Assembly (NCBI RefSeq): GCF_028751195.1
Contig: NZ_CP066784.1
Span: forward strand, 2,232,001-2,296,000
Length of the DNA stretch: 64,000 bases
Reading direction: 5' to 3'
DNA from: Alicyclobacillus sp. ALC3
Lineage (GTDB): Bacteria; Bacillota; Bacilli; Alicyclobacillales; Alicyclobacillaceae
Shown one piece after another: positions 16,321 through 24,269 of the stretch. The notes under the pieces were generated by a model. It ran no database searches and was not told where the DNA came from. It saw only the letters and a list, made by a program, of their open reading frames with translations. Position numbers and translations under genes: made by a program. Every line of letters starts with the position of its first letter. Positions within the stretch are counted from its first letter, which is position 1.

Positions 16321-19161
16321 ATGGTCAGAAAAATACGAACACAGCGATCGTCCAAGCCCCTCATCGTGACGCTCGTCATCATTGCAGCCATCGTCTTCAT
16401 TCACGTCGCGCTCGACCGGCTGTATGCCTTCCGTCTGCACGGCGCGCTTGGTTATGGCGCCATCTACGCGAAAAACATGTGGTTCGAACTCGCAACCCGC
16501 TACCTCGGTGCCGCGCTGTACGCCGGGCTCGCTTTCTTAGCCGTACGGCCGTTCACAGACCTGATGCCAAAGGCGATGTACCGCGCGCTGCAGGTGTTAG
16601 CCGTGGTACTTGGCTGGATTATCGGGTTTGGCATGTGGCACCTGCAACCGACAGCCTGGTTTTTATTCTTTCACCACCAGCCGTTTCACTACCGCGACCC
16701 ACTCTTACATATCGACATGTCGTTCTACGTATACCAATTGCCACTGCTCATCGGGCTCGTCGGCCGCATGATTGGTACACTTGCGCTATGGCTTGTGATT
16801 CGACTGCTGACCGTTGTTGGGGCGTTCTTGCACCAGCAGACGCAGATTACGAAGCCAAACATTGACAACGTCATTCACCGCCAGGCTCGCCTCAGCCTGA
16901 CCTTGCTCGGGGTGCTGTTCATCCTCTTCGCAGTGATGACGTACCTCAACCGCTTCACCCTGATGCTAACGAGTGGAAACGGGTCGTTTGTCTACGGGCC
17001 AGACTACGTGCAGGCACACTTCACGCTGCCCATCTTCTCCTGGCTGCACATCCTGCTCCTGTTAATCACGGCCGCCGCCATCCTTTGGCAGGCTCGCCAC
17101 ATCGAACGCATCGTCCCGACTGATGCAGGCTTTTCCGTGCCTTCGTGGCGAAGTTTTCGACGACCGCTGTACTCCTTCGCCTTTTACGTAGCTTCCGTGG
17201 TACTGAGTGGAGTCGTCGCGAGCCTCGTCAACGCGCTGTACGTCCACCCCAATCAGAACACCGTCGAACTCCCTTACATTAACGACAGCATTCAGGCGAC
17301 GCGTTGGGCGCTCGGAATCGATCACGTCGCCACCCAGCCACTGTCGCCATCGCCGACACTCACGCAATCAGATGTGGCTGCGAGCCAAGGCGCGCTCGAC
17401 AACGTGCGCGTCAACGACCAGGGGCAGACGACGAACATCTACAATCAGTTGCAGAGCTTGAAGAACTACTTCCAGTTCACTACCGCCGCCGTCGACCGCT
17501 ACAACGGCACAGAGGTGTACGTCTCGGCGCGGCAAATGAATGTGAACAACCTGCCAGTGCAGACGTGGGTGAACCGGACTTTTGTGTACACACACGGCTA
17601 TGGCATCGCTGCAAGCCCCGTGAACAAGTTCGACGCAGCCGGCCTGCCCGTGTTTCTGGCGCAAAACACGCCGCAGCAGACCAGCCCGCCCTTGCCACAC
17701 GTCACGCGGCCGCAGATTTACTTCGGGTTGATGAACAACAACGTCATCGCGCCGTCCAAACAGCCGGAGTTCGACTACCCTGTCGGGAATGGTGACCACG
17801 CATCGCACTACCAAGGCGGCTACGGCCTGCCCATTCGCGGTAACCGTCTGCTTCTGACGATTGAGCAAGGCAACCTCAAGTACTACACCAGTCAGCAGTT
17901 CACATCCAAGTCACAGTGGCTGTTCGACCGTAACATCTACCAGCGCGTCCAAGCCATTGCGCCGTTTTTGACGTACGATCACGACGCCTACCCGTTCATC
18001 AACTCTGCCGGCCACATTGAGTGGATCCTCGACGCCTACACCGAGTCCGCGAACATCCCCTACGCGCAGTCGTTCATGGGTACCGGCTACATCCGCAACT
18101 CCGTGAAAGTCGTGATGGACGCCTACACCGGCAAGGTCACGTTCTATGTGGTGAACCGGCATGATCCGATGTTGCAGAGCCTCGCGGCGGCATACCCGTC
18201 GCTCTTCACCTACAAAATTCCCGCCGATGTGTCAGCGCACTTCCGCTACCCAACCGACCTTTTCGACGCCCAAGCGAACGCGCTCGCGCGCTACCACATG
18301 ACCAATCCGTCGTCATTCTACAACCAGGACGACCTCTGGCAACAAGCACAGCAGATCTACAACCAGAACCAGACGCAGACGCGCCCACCCGTCTACCAAA
18401 TGCTCCAAATGCCTGGCCAAAAGACCACACATTTTGTGCTCAGCGAGCTGTTCACTCCGCAGACCAAGGAAAACCTGAACGCGTGGCTCGTCGCGGACAA
18501 CGGCCCAGTCAACTACGGGCAACTCACACTCTACCAGTTCCCGCAGTCGTCGCTGTTCTTTGGTCCCATGCAGGCAGAGAACCAGATTGACTCCAACCCG
18601 ACGATTTCCGCCCAGATGTCGCTGTGGAACCAGCAGGGCTCGCATGTTGTCCGCGGTAACCTATTGCTAATCCCGCTTGGCAACACGCTGTTGTACGTCG
18701 AGCCAGTCTACCTGGTAGCTGACCGCAGCAACTCACTGCCGCAGCTCGAGCGCGTGATCGTCGATTCGAACAAGCAGGTGTATATGGATACCTCGCTCGG
18801 CGCTGCCATTGCCGACGTGCTCTCGGGCACCTCACCGACGAGCATTAACCCGAACACGCCAGGTGGAACTGCAGGCGGGTCTACCAGTCCGGGCACTGGC
18901 GCGGGAAGCGGTGGCACATCGGGATCAGTCGGTGGCACTGGCAGCACGACCTACAGCAAGCTGACGACCGCGCAGCTCATCACGCAGGCGAATACGCTGT
19001 TTGCCAAGTACCAGCAGGACACAGCGTCCGGACAACTAGCGCAAGCCGGGACGGACCTAAAGAACCTCCAGACCGTCCTCAACCTGCTTAACGCGCGAGC
19101 TGGCAGCACTCAGACCGGGCAGAGTGGTCGAACCGGCCAGACCGGGCAAGTAAAGCCGTAA
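16321..19161 (+). CDS. UPF0182 family large membrane protein
   Basis: 946 residues. Seven membrane segments occupy about residues 15-310, followed by a large extracellular domain with the conserved YSFAFYVASVV/QNTVELPYI junction, HMTNPSSFYNQDDLW, VLSELFTPQTKENLNAW, and EPVYLVADRSNSLPQLERVIV signatures of the UPF0182 (COG1615) family. The end is a Gly/Ser/Thr linker (about 845-875) and a short helical tail with TGQSGRTGQTGQ repeats. The start ATG has only a weak GGGTGATG site. Function is unknown across the family. It stands alone between two terminator-poor gaps. Confidence 0.93.
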   Translation: MVRKIRTQRSSKPLIVTLVIIAAIVFIHVALDRLYAFRLHGALGYGAIYAKNMWFELATRYLGAALYAGLAFLAVRPFTDLMPKAMYRALQVLAVVLGWIIGFGMWHLQPTAWFLFFHHQPFHYRDPLLHIDMSFYVYQLPLLIGLVGRMIGTLALWLVIRLLTVVGAFLHQQTQITKPNIDNVIHRQARLSLTLLGVLFILFAVMTYLNRFTLMLTSGNGSFVYGPDYVQAHFTLPIFSWLHILLLLITAAAILWQARHIERIVPTDAGFSVPSWRSFRRPLYSFAFYVASVVLSGVVASLVNALYVHPNQNTVELPYINDSIQATRWALGIDHVATQPLSPSPTLTQSDVAASQGALDNVRVNDQGQTTNIYNQLQSLKNYFQFTTAAVDRYNGTEVYVSARQMNVNNLPVQTWVNRTFVYTHGYGIAASPVNKFDAAGLPVFLAQNTPQQTSPPLPHVTRPQIYFGLMNNNVIAPSKQPEFDYPVGNGDHASHYQGGYGLPIRGNRLLLTIEQGNLKYYTSQQFTSKSQWLFDRNIYQRVQAIAPFLTYDHDAYPFINSAGHIEWILDAYTESANIPYAQSFMGTGYIRNSVKVVMDAYTGKVTFYVVNRHDPMLQSLAAAYPSLFTYKIPADVSAHFRYPTDLFDAQANALARYHMTNPSSFYNQDDLWQQAQQIYNQNQTQTRPPVYQMLQMPGQKTTHFVLSELFTPQTKENLNAWLVADNGPVNYGQLTLYQFPQSSLFFGPMQAENQIDSNPTISAQMSLWNQQGSHVVRGNLLLIPLGNTLLYVEPVYLVADRSNSLPQLERVIVDSNKQVYMDTSLGAAIADVLSGTSPTSINPNTPGGTAGGSTSPGTGAGSGGTSGSVGGTGSTTYSKLTTAQLITQANTLFAKYQQDTASGQLAQAGTDLKNLQTVLNLLNARAGSTQTGQSGRTGQTGQVKP

Positions 19162-19181
19162 CGGTGCAGCCAAGCGTGCAC

Positions 19182-19395
19182 TTGCTCAGCGGGATCCCGC
19201 AGATCAACCGCGGCGTCGCCCTCGGCGGCGGTAACACCTATGTGCTGACTGCCGACGATCAGATCGTTGCACTCCGGCAGTCGAACGGCCACGTCGTCTT
19301 CAACGTAACGGTTGGGAATGAGGCAAGCGGTGTCTTCGAGTCGATGGCGCCGCTCTACGCGAACGGAAACTTGTGTCCGAAAGTCAGCGCCCCTC
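19182..19395 (+). pseudogene. Fragment of a PQQ-dependent (quinoprotein) dehydrogenase
   Basis: The frame just after UPF0182 reads INRGVALGGGNTYVLTADDQ, then IVALRQSNGHVVFNVTVGN, then GVFESMAPLYANGN. This matches the W-motif blade of quinoprotein alcohol dehydrogenases (NRGVAv..VyvgT.DarLvALDa.tGkvvW.v.v.....G....aPLv..g.v). Only about 65 residues of a ~600-residue family remain, with no catalytic Asp or PQQ ring residues; both ends are lost. A complete gene is not present in the window. Confidence 0.55.
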
Positions 19396-19410
19396 GACAT
19401 AACTTCGCCA

Positions 19411-19442
19411 TTTACAATCATTATCGATAATGATAATGTAAA
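19411..19442. promoter_or_regulatory. Extended palindromic operator, Fur-box-like
   Basis: TTTACA-AT-CATTATCG mirrored by CGATAATG-AT-AATGTAAA, built from ATTATC/GATAAT hexamers like those of Fur and related boxes, though with the order reverse-forward-forward. It lies about 42 bp before the start of the HTH regulator at 19484 and may be its operator or a Fur-family site. Confidence 0.45.
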
Positions 19443-19483
19443 TGCCAACGAACTAGTCATGGTTTCGGGAGGTGTGCGTTCTC

Positions 19484-20032
19484 TTGAAGACAGATTCTAT
19501 GACAGAGTTGATGCTCCACCCCGTGCGGTTTCGCATAATTCAGTGCCTGCTCGGCGATCATCACAAGACCGCACAGCAGATTAGCGAGGAGCTCCCGGAT
19601 GTCCCACAAGCGACGCTGTACCGGCATCTCAACAAGTTGCTCGATGGCGGCGTGCTGCACATTGTCGACGAAAACCAAGTGCGCGGCGCGGTGGAAAGAG
19701 TGTACGCACTGCATGCAAAGGACGCCGACGTCAACAATGAGGTCATGGCGATGTCACGTGACCAGCTGCGGCACACGTTTATGATGTTTGTCGCCTCTCT
19801 CGTCGACGACTTCGACCGTTACCTCAAGCGTGACAAGATTGACCTCTACGCGGATGGCGTCAGCTACCGCAAGGCAACGGTGTACCTGTCTGACGACGAA
19901 TTCAACGCCCTGCTTGCTCAAACGAGGAAGTTACTTGAGCCCACCTTGCGAAACGAACCGGCCCCGGGACGTAAACGCAGGGTCATCGCGACCGTTGTTA
20001 TGCCGGATTCCAACCCCTCGGACGGAAGGTGA
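19484..20032 (+). CDS. ArsR-like winged-helix transcriptional regulator
   Basis: About 182 residues. The N-terminal winged helix (about 6-75) has LMLHPVRFRIIQCLLG, KTAQQISEELPDVPQATLYRHLNKL and the VRGAVERVY wing; the remainder is a helical dimerisation/effector part. It belongs with HTH_20/ArsR-type regulators without the metal-binding ELCVCDL motif. I placed the start at TTG 19484, 11 nt after GGGAGG; GTG 19472 and ATG 19499 are alternatives. Its stop overlaps the region of the ribosome site of the YhfC-like membrane gene, so the two form an operon, probably autoregulated through the palindrome upstream. Confidence 0.8.
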   Translation: MKTDSMTELMLHPVRFRIIQCLLGDHHKTAQQISEELPDVPQATLYRHLNKLLDGGVLHIVDENQVRGAVERVYALHAKDADVNNEVMAMSRDQLRHTFMMFVASLVDDFDRYLKRDKIDLYADGVSYRKATVYLSDDEFNALLAQTRKLLEPTLRNEPAPGRKRRVIATVVMPDSNPSDGR

Positions 20033-20037
20033 CTTAT

Positions 20038-20865
20038 ATGACAGAAACCACGGACCCCGGCAACCAGCAACCTGAACGCCTGCAACCTGAGCACCAGCAA
20101 CCTGAACGCCTGCAACCTGAGCACCAGCAACCTGAACAGCCTCGAGAACAGCCTCAGCCGGACCCACACGCCAACGAGCCAGGACTGGCTGCCTCGCCAA
20201 TCATCAGGACCGTCCTGCCGTTGGTCCCGCTGTACCTGCTCGTGCCGGTGCTGTTTGCCCTGGTTTTCCTGGCGTTTGGCTACCCGTTGGCCTGGGGTTT
20301 GTTTGGTATCGGCGCAGTTGGCTGGTGGATCGCCTACCTGCTACGCATGCCCATCAGCCTCGTGCTGTCAAAGGGAAGGACCGACCGACAGCCAAAGGGC
20401 ATCGTCTACTTTTCGGGGCCGCTTGAAGAGGGGGTCCGCCTTGTGGCGCTGCTCATCTTCGGGACTTCGCTGTCCACCGCTCTCTCGATTGGTCAAGGGT
20501 GGGCTGCCATTGAAGTGGTGTTTGCCATCGTTCAAGGTGTCGCCATCACATCACTCAAATACCGCACAGATGAGAAGGCGATGCAGGCTAAGGCGGTGCT
20601 GGCCGAGAACGGCATCCCGACCGAAGGCAATCTTTTGTGGGGAGTCGTCGAGCGCCTGTTCGCGAGCGCGTTTCACATTGGGGCGGCGCTCGTGATCGCC
20701 TGGAACCCGTGGCTCGTGATTGTGATGACGCCACTGCACACCTTGTTCAACGTGAGCGTTCTCGGTGCGGTCAAGCGGTGGTCAATCGCGATGGGTGAAG
20801 CGGTGGCTGCAGGATTTGGCGCCGTCGTTCTCGCGGCCGGGCTGTTCCTGCACCTCGTTGCCTAA
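20038..20865 (+). CDS. YhfC-like putative intramembrane peptidase-family protein
   Basis: 275 residues. A Gln/Pro-rich head (about 8-45) of QQPER/LQPEH pentapeptides from a 15-bp DNA repeat precedes six or seven membrane segments. GPLEEGVRLVALL, GQGWAAIEVVFAIVQG and ERLFASAFHIGAAL follow the motif order of the YhfC (PF10086) family, related to the CPBP/PrsW clan. In YhfC the second motif usually has GHG; here it is GQGW, so proteolytic activity is doubtful. ATG 20038 follows GGAAGGTGA and is five codons inside nothing: the preceding regulator stops at 20032. Regulation by that regulator is likely. Confidence 0.62.
   Translation: MTETTDPGNQQPERLQPEHQQPERLQPEHQQPEQPREQPQPDPHANEPGLAASPIIRTVLPLVPLYLLVPVLFALVFLAFGYPLAWGLFGIGAVGWWIAYLLRMPISLVLSKGRTDRQPKGIVYFSGPLEEGVRLVALLIFGTSLSTALSIGQGWAAIEVVFAIVQGVAITSLKYRTDEKAMQAKAVLAENGIPTEGNLLWGVVERLFASAFHIGAALVIAWNPWLVIVMTPLHTLFNVSVLGAVKRWSIAMGEAVAAGFGAVVLAAGLFLHLVA
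20065..20139 (+). repeat. Five in-frame 15-bp repeats (CAGCAACCTGAACGC type)
   Basis: Units start at 20065, 20080, 20095, 20110 and 20125 and alternate two variants, giving a 30-bp superperiod. They encode the QQPER/LQPEH head of the YhfC-like protein. The GCAACCTG core also forms the untranslated arrays at 1774 and, with a variation, 8653. Confidence 0.85.
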
Positions 20866-20875
20866 AAGCAAAGGG

Positions 20876-20928
20876 CCGCTGCGGGGGTCTCGTTCTCTTG
20901 CTCCCATCCGCAGCGACTCTTTTGTTGA
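20876..20928 (+). terminator. Probable terminator hairpin after the YhfC-like gene
   Basis: GCCGCTGCGG (from 20877) pairs, with one mismatch, with CCGCAGCGAC (from 20909); a TCTTTTGTTG tract follows. The loop is long (about 22 nt). Confidence 0.5.
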
Positions 20929-20996
20929 CTCGTGCTGTTCAGTTCGTCTGTTGCCCGCCCGTCAGGTACCGACACCGCCGTGAGACGCTCCACGCG

Positions 20997-21167
20997 TTAT
21001 GCCCGCCCAAACCGCGGTGTCAACCGCCGCAACGTACGCGCGCGTTTGCGGTTGGTTCCGACTTCGACCGCTGACGCTTCATACATCCACTGCGTACGAT
21101 TGATACGCTCCACTTCTACCTTCCGCTGTTGTAACAGCCTTTGTGACTCGTAGTAGTTATTCAACAT
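20997..21167 (-). CDS. Small basic protein, 56 residues, unknown function
   Basis: The minus strand has ATG at 21167 preceded by GGAGAG at good spacing and runs to TAA at 20997. The product starts MLNNYYESQRLLQQRKVEVE, is helical and strongly basic in its second half (TNRKRARTLRRLTPR), and has no membrane segment. It resembles no family I can name. A proper ribosome site, a coding-like helix and a nucleic-acid-binding-type tail support it. It lies in the gap between two convergent genes. Treat as probable but unproven. Confidence 0.5.
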   Translation of the reverse strand: MLNNYYESQRLLQQRKVEVERINRTQWMYEASAVEVGTNRKRARTLRRLTPRFGRA

Positions 21168-21291
21168 TTCTCTCCACCCCCACAGTGGTCTCCCCGTTTG
21201 CTTGGTGTATTGATTGCGGGGAACCCTATGTCTGAATCATACTAACTGGGGGTGCAGCCAAGTAGCGAGGAATGTCAACAGTTTGGCTGCC

Positions 21292-21311
21292 AAATGTCAA
21301 CGTTGACATTT
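21292..21311. promoter_or_regulatory. Perfect 20-bp palindrome with an extra half site
   Basis: AAATGTCAAC/GTTGACATTT is an exact 20-bp palindrome. A further AATGTCAAC lies 21 bp upstream at 21271-21279. Such spacing is typical of a dimer-binding operator. It sits upstream of the 56-residue gene (start 21167), so it may control that gene. Confidence 0.5.
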
Positions 21312-21387
21312 CGCATCGCCAGTTACGCCGCTTAAGCACTGGCTAACCGCCTGTACGTAAACTGTTTCAGGCGCCAGCGCAGCGCGC

Positions 21388-24072
21388 CTACAGCTTGAAA
21401 AGTCCCACTTCAAGCGCAATCGCAACCGCGTCTGTCCGCGACTTCGCGCCTAGTTTATCGTAAACACGCGAGAGGTACGTGCGGACCGTACCTTCGGTCA
21501 AGAACAACTGGTTCGCGATTTCCTTGTTCGTGAGTCCCTTCGCGAGCATCTGCAGCACCGTCAGCTCTCGTTCGGTCAGGTCAGCCCCAATGCCGACCCG
21601 GTCCTGACCCGCGCGACTTTTGCCCATGCGGCCGTTTCCAGCCCGCGCTTTGCCTGTCAGTTCCGCACCGGCCTGTTCGTCGCCTGCGACCTCGGCCCTC
21701 CCGCGTTCGCTTCCTGAAGGCGCGTTTTCCAGCGAATCCTTCCCCGCCCGACCTTTCTTCCCGTCACGGTTGTCTCCGATGCCGTCCGGCTCCACGCCAC
21801 GAATCCCTTCATTCCCCCCTGCGTCCGTTTCTGCTTGGCGGAGTTTCTGCAACTCTGCCTCAACGGCCCGTGTTACCGCTGGCAGCCACGTCCGCGCGTT
21901 CGTCGCCGACACAGGCGCGGCGGCGACTCCCAGGTCTTCGGAAGACCAACGCGATCGCAGGCGGTCAGCGGCTGCACGAAGCGCATCCTGGAGGTGCGTC
22001 GAAAAGTCAAACGTCGCGGCAGAGCGCTTGCTAGCTGCCTCGAGCAGTGGCAGAGCGGCCGTGTCCATGCCGCAGGACGTGAGCAATAAGAAAGTCCAAG
22101 GCACAAAGTTCGCCGTCATCCCGGGGTCGTGCAGCGTATCGCGCAACACCGTCAAGCCCTCGCAGAGCGCGAGCAGAGCATTTGGTTTGTCTCCCGTCGC
22201 CTGGTAGCACCGCGCCAGCAAAAGCCAGGTCTCCGCCGCATTCGACTGGTGGTTCGCCTGCATGTACGAAAGCGAGTCGCGCAGGTATGGAATCGCCTCT
22301 GCCTCCGCACCTGTGGCGACGCCGAGAAAGCCTGTCATCGCGCAGGCGTACGCGTGTGCAAACGTGCCTTCATGCCCTTTGGCAGCTGCCAGCGCGAGCC
22401 GCGAGTGGCCACTCGCCTGTTCCAAGTCGTTCATACAAAGTGAGAGATAAGTGAGGATACCGTGCGCTGTGACCACCTTGGACCAGTGTGTCGCGACGGC
22501 AAGAAGTTCTTCGAGTAGTGCCACCTTTCGCGCCGCCTGCGACGGGAGCAGCACCTGCGCGAGTTGGATTAAACCGACTTGCACGGTGCTTGAATCTCCA
22601 ATGCGCCGCGCGATCGCTAGACCGTCCTGCACGCACTCCACAGCTTCATCGCCCCGCCCAGCGACGCGCGCGAGCTGACCCATGCCGATTAGCACGAGCG
22701 CGCGGTCGCGCGTTTCTCCCTGTGATCCCGGTAAGTCGACGATCTCGCGCAGCAACTCGTAGCCGTACGTCTGCTGCCCCGTCGCGTAGTAGTACGCCGC
22801 CAGTGGGAAGCTCATCATGAGCGCAGTCGGCGAATCCGGCTGGGTCGTGCTGTAGCGGACGGCCGCGATTACGTTGCTGATGCGACTGCGCACTTCCGGC
22901 AGACTCGGCGCGAGCCCGGTGTACTGTTCGCGGTACTTCTCGTTCACTTTCGCAATAAAATCCGCGTAGTAGTCGCGGTGTCGTCGACGCAGCAGCGCGC
23001 CCTCACCGGAGGCGTTCAAGCGGTGTAGTCCGTATTGGCGCAGCGTCTCAAGCATGCGGTACCACGTGACGCCAGCTTTGGTTGTAGCCGTCACAATCGA
23101 CTTGTCGACAAGGCGCGACAGCGTGTCGAGCACTTCGTACGCAGGCAGGCGGTCGTCTGCCACGACCGCTTCAACATCCTCGAGCGGGACGCTGGGTTCA
23201 AAGACGGACAACCGCTGCCACAAAACCTGTTCCGTTTCCGTGAGCAAGTTGTAGCTCCAGTCAACAAGTGCTTGAAACGTCCGCTGCCGCGGCTCCGCGG
23301 AGCGCGAGCTGCGCGTGAGAATCTGGTAGCGATCGCCGAGGCGCGCCGCGATTTCCTCTGGCGTGAGCACGTTGATGCGGGCTGCCGCGAGTTCTATCGC
23401 CAATGGGATGCCGTCAAGCGCCCGACAGATCTCCGCGACTGCGTGAGTGTTTTGTTTGGTCAACACAAAATTCGGGTCGCGTTGCCGCGCCCGCTCCACA
23501 AACAAGCGCACCGATTCCACGCTGCCTACAGCCTTCAAGTCGGACTCCGCTTCGGGCAGCGGGACGTACATAGGTCGCAGCGGCTGCACGACTTCGCCTG
23601 CAATGTCGAGCGCCTCGCGACTCGTGGCCAGAATGTTCACGAAATCGGTCTGTTCCAGCAGCGCGGTCGCAATCTCAGCACACTCGTCAATCAAGTGCTC
23701 GCAATTATCGAGCAATATCAGCAACGATTCATCGAAGTGTTCGATCACGGCCTCAGACAGTGTCCGACCGCGCAGACGCACGCCGAGCGCACTCGCGATG
23801 TGAGACGGAATGGCGTGCGGGTCACTCAGCGGCGCGAGCTCGACCATATATACGCCACCAGGAAAGCGCACGGCCACCCTGGCCGCGACTTCCATCGACA
23901 GTCGTGTTTTTCCCGTTCCGCCAGGTCCCGTGATGGTGACCAAGCGCGTCGTCACAGCGAGTGCGGAAGCGACTAGATTTAACACTTCTTCGCGTCCAAT
24001 AAACTGGGTGAGCGGTCGGGGAACGTGGATGTGAGAACTTGCTCGCAACTGTGCCGACTGCGTGTCTTCCAT
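21388..24072 (-). CDS. LuxR-family transcriptional regulator with N-terminal NB-ARC/AAA ATPase and TPR-like middle
   Basis: About 894 residues. ATPase module: Walker A GPGGTGKTRLS (about residue 50), Walker B LLILLDNCEH, and sensor ILATSREAL; then a winged linker and a long helical TPR-like region (about 330-720). After an Arg/Gly/Glu-rich, low-complexity linker (about 740-825) comes the LuxR helix-turn-helix LTERELTVLQMLAKGLTNKE with TYLSRVYDKLGAKSRT. The ATG at 24072 follows GAGGTGG. It is a STAND/MalT-like switch expected to fire on binding an inducer. Its targets are not adjacent: it reads away from the mtl operon, with a hairpin at 24187-24238 in between. Confidence 0.9.
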   Translation of the reverse strand: MEDTQSAQLRASSHIHVPRPLTQFIGREEVLNLVASALAVTTRLVTITGPGGTGKTRLSMEVAARVAVRFPGGVYMVELAPLSDPHAIPSHIASALGVRLRGRTLSEAVIEHFDESLLILLDNCEHLIDECAEIATALLEQTDFVNILATSREALDIAGEVVQPLRPMYVPLPEAESDLKAVGSVESVRLFVERARQRDPNFVLTKQNTHAVAEICRALDGIPLAIELAAARINVLTPEEIAARLGDRYQILTRSSRSAEPRQRTFQALVDWSYNLLTETEQVLWQRLSVFEPSVPLEDVEAVVADDRLPAYEVLDTLSRLVDKSIVTATTKAGVTWYRMLETLRQYGLHRLNASGEGALLRRRHRDYYADFIAKVNEKYREQYTGLAPSLPEVRSRISNVIAAVRYSTTQPDSPTALMMSFPLAAYYYATGQQTYGYELLREIVDLPGSQGETRDRALVLIGMGQLARVAGRGDEAVECVQDGLAIARRIGDSSTVQVGLIQLAQVLLPSQAARKVALLEELLAVATHWSKVVTAHGILTYLSLCMNDLEQASGHSRLALAAAKGHEGTFAHAYACAMTGFLGVATGAEAEAIPYLRDSLSYMQANHQSNAAETWLLLARCYQATGDKPNALLALCEGLTVLRDTLHDPGMTANFVPWTFLLLTSCGMDTAALPLLEAASKRSAATFDFSTHLQDALRAAADRLRSRWSSEDLGVAAAPVSATNARTWLPAVTRAVEAELQKLRQAETDAGGNEGIRGVEPDGIGDNRDGKKGRAGKDSLENAPSGSERGRAEVAGDEQAGAELTGKARAGNGRMGKSRAGQDRVGIGADLTERELTVLQMLAKGLTNKEIANQLFLTEGTVRTYLSRVYDKLGAKSRTDAVAIALEVGLFKL

Positions 24073-24186
24073 CTCGCGGACCACCTCAAATCGTCCGTTC
24101 CTGTGTGCAGGACTAGATCCTACTTGTATTTTACTGCGAACCGAGGGTTTAAAGGACAATTTTGTTCACAGTCGGTCAACCCAATG

Positions 24187-24238
24187 CGGAAAAGGGGCTG
24201 TCCCACAAGACCAGCGCGCCTTGGGTAGCCCCTTTCCG
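24187..24238. terminator. Long inverted repeat between mtlD and the LuxR-type gene
   Basis: CGGAAAAGGGGCT (24187-24199) pairs with AGCCCCTTTCCG (24227-24238) with one bulged A. Inner CCCACAAG/CTTGGG bases can extend it. It lies 3' of mtlD (leftward) and 5' of the next leftward gene. There is no T-run, so a terminator role is likely but not certain. Confidence 0.5.
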
Positions 24239-24269
24239 TATTGTCGCAGTCGAGAACGCCCTCGCCTTC

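Noticed and set aside
23035..23976. 313-codon frame opposite the LuxR-type regulator
   Set aside because: Antisense shadow; the true gene has Walker and HTH motifs on the other strand.
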